Below are positions 7,209-9,673 of a stretch of DNA of 9,673 nucleotides, in pieces. The notes under the pieces were generated by a model. It did not search any database. It saw nothing but the letters and a program-made list of their open reading frames with translations, and was not told the origin of the DNA. How positions within the stretch are numbered: the stretch's first letter is position 1; each line of letters begins with the position of its first letter. A program made the translations under genes and the position numbers. Source of the DNA: Deltaproteobacteria bacterium (lineage in GTDB: Bacteria > Desulfobacterota > Desulfobacteria > Desulfobacterales > Desulfatirhabdiaceae); NCBI GenBank assembly GCA_026388755.1, contig JAPLJE010000561.1, positions 1 through 9,673 on the forward strand, in the 5' to 3' direction.

Positions 7209-7236
7209 GTTATGCAGATCACACAAGGCAAGTCAA
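7209..7236 (-). promoter_or_regulatory. Possible promoter for the molybdopterin oxidoreductase gene
   Basis: On the minus strand, TTGACT (complement of 7231-7236, 5 of 6) and CATAAC (complement of 7209-7214, 4 of 6) are 16 bases apart, predicting a leader of about 60 bases. It would start transcription inside the upstream frame extension, in agreement with translation from 7139. The match is moderate; an activator may be needed. Confidence 0.35.
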
Positions 7237-7398
7237 CTCGTAAAATGGGCGTCCATTCGGATTGTACTTTGAATGGCCATGATCTCAGGCAATGATCGCT
7301 CAAAGTATATACCTGTTTGAGTCTTTCGGCGTTTTCTGCTGAAGGTGAATGGGTAAAAAATGATGTTTTGGCGGGACTGAAAGGGAAGCATTCTTGAA

Positions 7399-7433
7399 AT
7401 AAAAACAGGGCGGCGAAGATACGCCGCCCTGTT
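7399..7433 (-). terminator. Rho-independent terminator of the acyl-CoA synthetase gene
   Basis: A perfect 12-bp, GC-rich stem (7404-7415 with 7422-7433) encloses a 6-base loop. On the minus strand it is followed by TTTTTATTTC. It begins eight bases after the TAA of the acyl-CoA synthetase gene. This separates that gene from the oxidoreductase gene downstream. Confidence 0.93.
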
Positions 7434-7441
7434 CGTTAATG

Positions 7442-9121
7442 TTAGGCCATCTGAATTTTTGCGTCTTCTTCACGCTTCAGTTCTTTGGTGGCGCTTTCGC
7501 GCAGTTTGTATTTCTGAATCTTGCCGCTTGCTGTTGTCGGATATTCATCCACAAAGAAGAAAAACGCCGGAATCTTGTGAAAAGAAATCTGGTCTTTGCA
7601 AAACGTCCTCAACTCGTCTTCAGATATTTTTTCACCGGGCTTGACCTGAACATAAGCCACCACTTCCTCCCCGTATTTTTTGCTGGGCACGCCGATGACT
7701 TGCACGTCTTTGATTTTGGGATAGGTATAAAGAAATTCTTCAATTTCCCTCGGGTAAATATTTTCACCGCCGCGAATGATCATGTCCTTGATGCGGCCCG
7801 TGATTTTACAGTAGCCATTTTCATCCATGACAGCCAGATCACCGGTGTGCAGCCACTTGTCTTTGTCGATGGCCTTGGCCGTGCCTTCCGGATTGTTGTA
7901 ATACCCCTTCATAACGTGATACCCGCGCGTGCAAAGTTCGCCTTGAACGCCCCGGGGAACTTCCTCTCCCGTTGCCGGATCCACGATTTTGACTTCCACG
8001 TTCGGCAGCGCTCTTCCAACCGTGCTGACCCGCAGTTCAAGACTATCTGTGGTGCGGGTCTGTGTAATACCCGGAGATGCCTCGGTTTGTCCGTAGACAA
8101 TGGTCATTTCCGAGGCGCCCATGACGCTGACGACCTGCTTCATCACTTCTATCGGGCAGGGGGCTCCGGCCATGATTCCGGTGCGCAGATGCGAGGTGTC
8201 GTATTGCTTATTTTTCAGCTCTTCCAGTTCGGCGATAAACATGGTTGGCACTCCATGCAGCGCCGTGCATTTGGATGCTTCAACGGTTTCAAGCACCGCA
8301 ACAGCCGTAAAAGCCTGTACCGGAGCCATGCAAGTTGCAGAGACCACACAGGTCAGGGTGCCTAGAACACAGCCAAAACAGTGAAAGAAGGGAACGGGAA
8401 TGCACATGGTGTCCTTGGCGGACAGCACCATGCACTCGGCCAGGCTCTTGGCGTTTCCGATCAGGTTCGTGTGCGTCAACTGAACGCCTTTGGGAAATCC
8501 CGTTGTTCCGGATGTATACTGCATGTTGATGACGTCATCGGGCTCCAGGGAATCCTGACGGGCGTACAGCTCCGCATCGCTGACCCTGTCGCTCATGGCC
8601 ATCACTTCATTCCAGGTGAACATGCCGGGATGGCTTTCTTTACCGATAAAGATAACATTCTTGAGCAGGGGCAGTTTGGCGCTTTTCAATTTTCCGGGCT
8701 GACAGGTTTTCAGCTCCGGACAGACATCATAGACGACCTTGAGATATTCATCCGCCTCCCGGACCCCGCCGATCAGGATCAGCGTCGTTGAATCGGATTG
8801 TTTCATCAGGTATTCCAGCTCAAAGCTTCGGTAATTGGTGTTGACCGTAACCAGCACGGCCCCCATTTTGGGCGTGCTGAACTGCGATAGGACCCATTCC
8901 GGAACGTTGTTGGCCCATATCGCGATATGTTCGTGTTTTTGAATGCCCATGGCCATGAAGGCTTTGGCCGATTGATCGCATACAGCTTTGAACTGATTGT
9001 AGTCGTAGTCGATTCCCAAATTGTGATATTTCAGCGCCTTGCTGTTTCCGAACTGTTCGGCCACGATATCCACCAGCTGGCCTATCGTGGTTTTGCCAAC
9101 TTCATATTTTGGTAATTGCAT
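7442..9121 (-). CDS. Fatty acyl-CoA synthetase (AMP-forming; FadD/ACSF2-like)
   Basis: This is a 559-residue member of the ANL superfamily: it adenylates a carboxylate with ATP, then forms the CoA thioester. The ATG complementary to 9119-9121 has GGGAGAG seven bases upstream. Motifs in order: P-loop YTSGTTGFPKG (202-212), LHGVPTMF (288-295), AGAPCP (318-323), YGQTEASP (343-350), HTGDLA with D428, the hinge region GRIKDMIIRGGENIYP (442-457), and the C-terminal TASGKIQKY with catalytic Lys K534. All core residues are intact and the length is normal for the family. There is no signal peptide, so it is cytoplasmic. Overall pattern suggests medium- or long-chain fatty acids, by similarity to FadD/ACSF2-type ligases, but aromatic or branched acids cannot be excluded. 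It is monocistronic: a strong terminator follows and a long leader with promoter and operator signals precedes. The role would be activation of acids for beta-oxidation or lipid metabolism. Confidence 0.95.
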   Translation of the reverse strand: MQLPKYEVGKTTIGQLVDIVAEQFGNSKALKYHNLGIDYDYNQFKAVCDQSAKAFMAMGIQKHEHIAIWANNVPEWVLSQFSTPKMGAVLVTVNTNYRSFELEYLMKQSDSTTLILIGGVREADEYLKVVYDVCPELKTCQPGKLKSAKLPLLKNVIFIGKESHPGMFTWNEVMAMSDRVSDAELYARQDSLEPDDVINMQYTSGTTGFPKGVQLTHTNLIGNAKSLAECMVLSAKDTMCIPVPFFHCFGCVLGTLTCVVSATCMAPVQAFTAVAVLETVEASKCTALHGVPTMFIAELEELKNKQYDTSHLRTGIMAGAPCPIEVMKQVVSVMGASEMTIVYGQTEASPGITQTRTTDSLELRVSTVGRALPNVEVKIVDPATGEEVPRGVQGELCTRGYHVMKGYYNNPEGTAKAIDKDKWLHTGDLAVMDENGYCKITGRIKDMIIRGGENIYPREIEEFLYTYPKIKDVQVIGVPSKKYGEEVVAYVQVKPGEKISEDELRTFCKDQISFHKIPAFFFFVDEYPTTASGKIQKYKLRESATKELKREEDAKIQMA

Positions 9122-9285
9122 AAAAATTCTCTCCCTTTGTTTGTGATGTTCGATATGTCTTCTGCGATCATTTCTGTGACTTCAATCGGTTTAACGTTCA
9201 GGCACAGCGGACTAATTGCCTCAAAAATTCTTTTCGTAAAGAATAAAACTTGAACAGGAATTCAAAAGGACCATTCAAAAATGCG

Positions 9286-9315
9286 ATTATATCCCTATTA
9301 TGAACGAGCGCTCAA
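9286..9315 (-). promoter_or_regulatory. Second (proximal) promoter-like sequence of the acyl-CoA synthetase gene
   Basis: On the minus strand, TTGAGC (complement of 9310-9315, 4 of 6) is followed after 18 bases by a perfect TATAAT (complement of 9286-9291). The -35 box lies inside the TetR-like operator at 9301-9318, so a bound repressor would block RNA polymerase directly. Confidence 0.4.
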
Positions 9316-9318
9316 TCA
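9301..9318 (-). promoter_or_regulatory. TetR-type operator upstream of the acyl-CoA synthetase gene
   Basis: TGAACGAGCGCTCAATCA is an 18-base dyad: 7 of 9 base pairs match and the core GAGCGCTC is perfect. The form TGA-N2-GA...TC-N2-TCA resembles operators of TetR-family fatty-acid regulators (for example the TGAATGA...TCATTCA sites of Bacillus-type FadR). It sits just downstream of the distal promoter and over the -35 of the proximal one, which suits repression. The regulator gene is not in the window. Confidence 0.6.
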
Positions 9319-9333
9319 ACATTATATTATTGT

Positions 9334-9361
9334 TTTATATCCATTTCCTGTGTTTTGTCAA
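9334..9361 (-). promoter_or_regulatory. Distal sigma-70 promoter of the acyl-CoA synthetase gene
   Basis: On the minus strand, a perfect TTGACA (complement of 9356-9361) and TATAAA (complement of 9334-9339, 5 of 6) are 16 bases apart, with AT-rich flanks. Transcription would start near 9326, giving a leader of about 200 bases. The dyad at 9301-9318 would lie at roughly +9 to +26. Confidence 0.6.
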
Positions 9362-9673
9362 ATAATTTATTGATGCTTGATAAAATGAACCCAAAACGGA
9401 AAATTACCATACAATTTAAACGATGGGATATCCATAAAGCTATTCATTTCATGTCATTATACTGAACAACGTCAGTCAAAACAATCGGGATGAGGATTCA
9501 CATCGCTGGTACTTCGCAACAAGGCTTTTTGTATGGATGAAGAAGACAATTATGAAAAGTGGGAAAGATGGTTTAATGTTCAAGGATTTTCCGATATATG
9601 TCACGTAGCCACAATAATGATTGTCATCTGAAATTTAATCATTCGTTCCGCTTTCTACACCCGAAAGAAGCTA
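9362..9673. other. Non-coding AT-rich region at window end
   Basis: No gene can be supported here on either strand. The composition is clearly AT-richer than in the genes. A 32-codon frame at 9533-9631 (+) is acidic and has only AAGG as a possible ribosome-binding site, so I do not call it. A short dyad, ACTGA-N6-TCAGT (9461-9476), is present and may be chance. The region may be the upstream control area of the acyl-CoA synthetase gene or of a gene beyond the window. Confidence 0.5.

Noticed and set aside
7140..7226. 29-residue N-terminal extension of the oxidoreductase
   Set aside because: No ribosome-binding site for the upstream ATG, and the likely promoter lies within the extension. The start at 7139 has AGGAG at good spacing.
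7439..8365. Long open frame of 308 codons on the + strand
   Set aside because: It is antisense to the acyl-CoA synthetase gene, whose motifs are complete on the other strand. The product is not protein-like in pattern and matches nothing I know.
5058..9121. Possible operon of acyl-CoA synthetase, oxidoreductase and Cys-rich gene
   Set aside because: A strong terminator at 7399-7433 and a separate promoter at 4987-5016 indicate three transcription units.
9533..9631. 32-codon acidic frame on the + strand
   Set aside because: Too short, no convincing start signal, and no recognisable pattern; it may be chance in an AT-rich region.

Overview
The window looks like a chromosomal segment of an anaerobic Desulfobacterota (former Deltaproteobacteria) bacterium, of the kind that oxidises organic acids. 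This is inferred from gene content: a soluble PAS hybrid histidine kinase, a stand-alone molybdopterin oxidoreductase, an acyl-CoA synthetase and a radical SAM protein. There is no rRNA or other marker gene to fix the taxonomy. Base composition is moderate across the genes and visibly AT-rich in the last ~550 bases. I see no mobile element, CRISPR array, tRNA or rRNA.

Layout: (1) 1-687 (+) is the C-terminal part of a radical SAM enzyme cut by the window edge. (2) 720-1220 (-) is a small secreted protein with a carbohydrate-binding-like beta-sandwich pattern, convergent with the first gene. (3) 1376-1885 (+) is a membrane-anchored protein of unknown function, with its own promoter and a hairpin terminator at 1975-2014. 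(4) 2125-4407 (+) is an orphan soluble hybrid kinase: V4R-like sensor, PAS, HisKA, ATPase, receiver. (5) 4500-4934 (-) is a 144-residue Cys-rich protein with a strong sigma-70 promoter and a perfect 7-bp-arm inverted repeat just before its start codon. (6) 5058-7139 (-) is a cytoplasmic molybdopterin/tungstopterin oxidoreductase in which Asp replaces one iron-sulfur Cys. (7) 7442-9121 (-) is a fatty acyl-CoA synthetase ending at a textbook terminator. (8) 9122-9673 is a non-coding leader and upstream region with two promoter-like sequences around a TetR-type operator.

Functionally, the acyl-CoA synthetase probably activates carboxylic acids with CoA and is probably repressed by an acyl-CoA- or acid-responsive TetR-family regulator. 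The oxidoreductase is separated from it by a strong terminator, so shared strand does not mean shared operon. The Cys-rich gene also appears to be its own transcription unit. I see no clear multi-gene system. The most unusual points are the altered iron-sulfur site of the oxidoreductase, the dyad in the leader of the Cys-rich gene, and the operator of the acyl-CoA synthetase gene.
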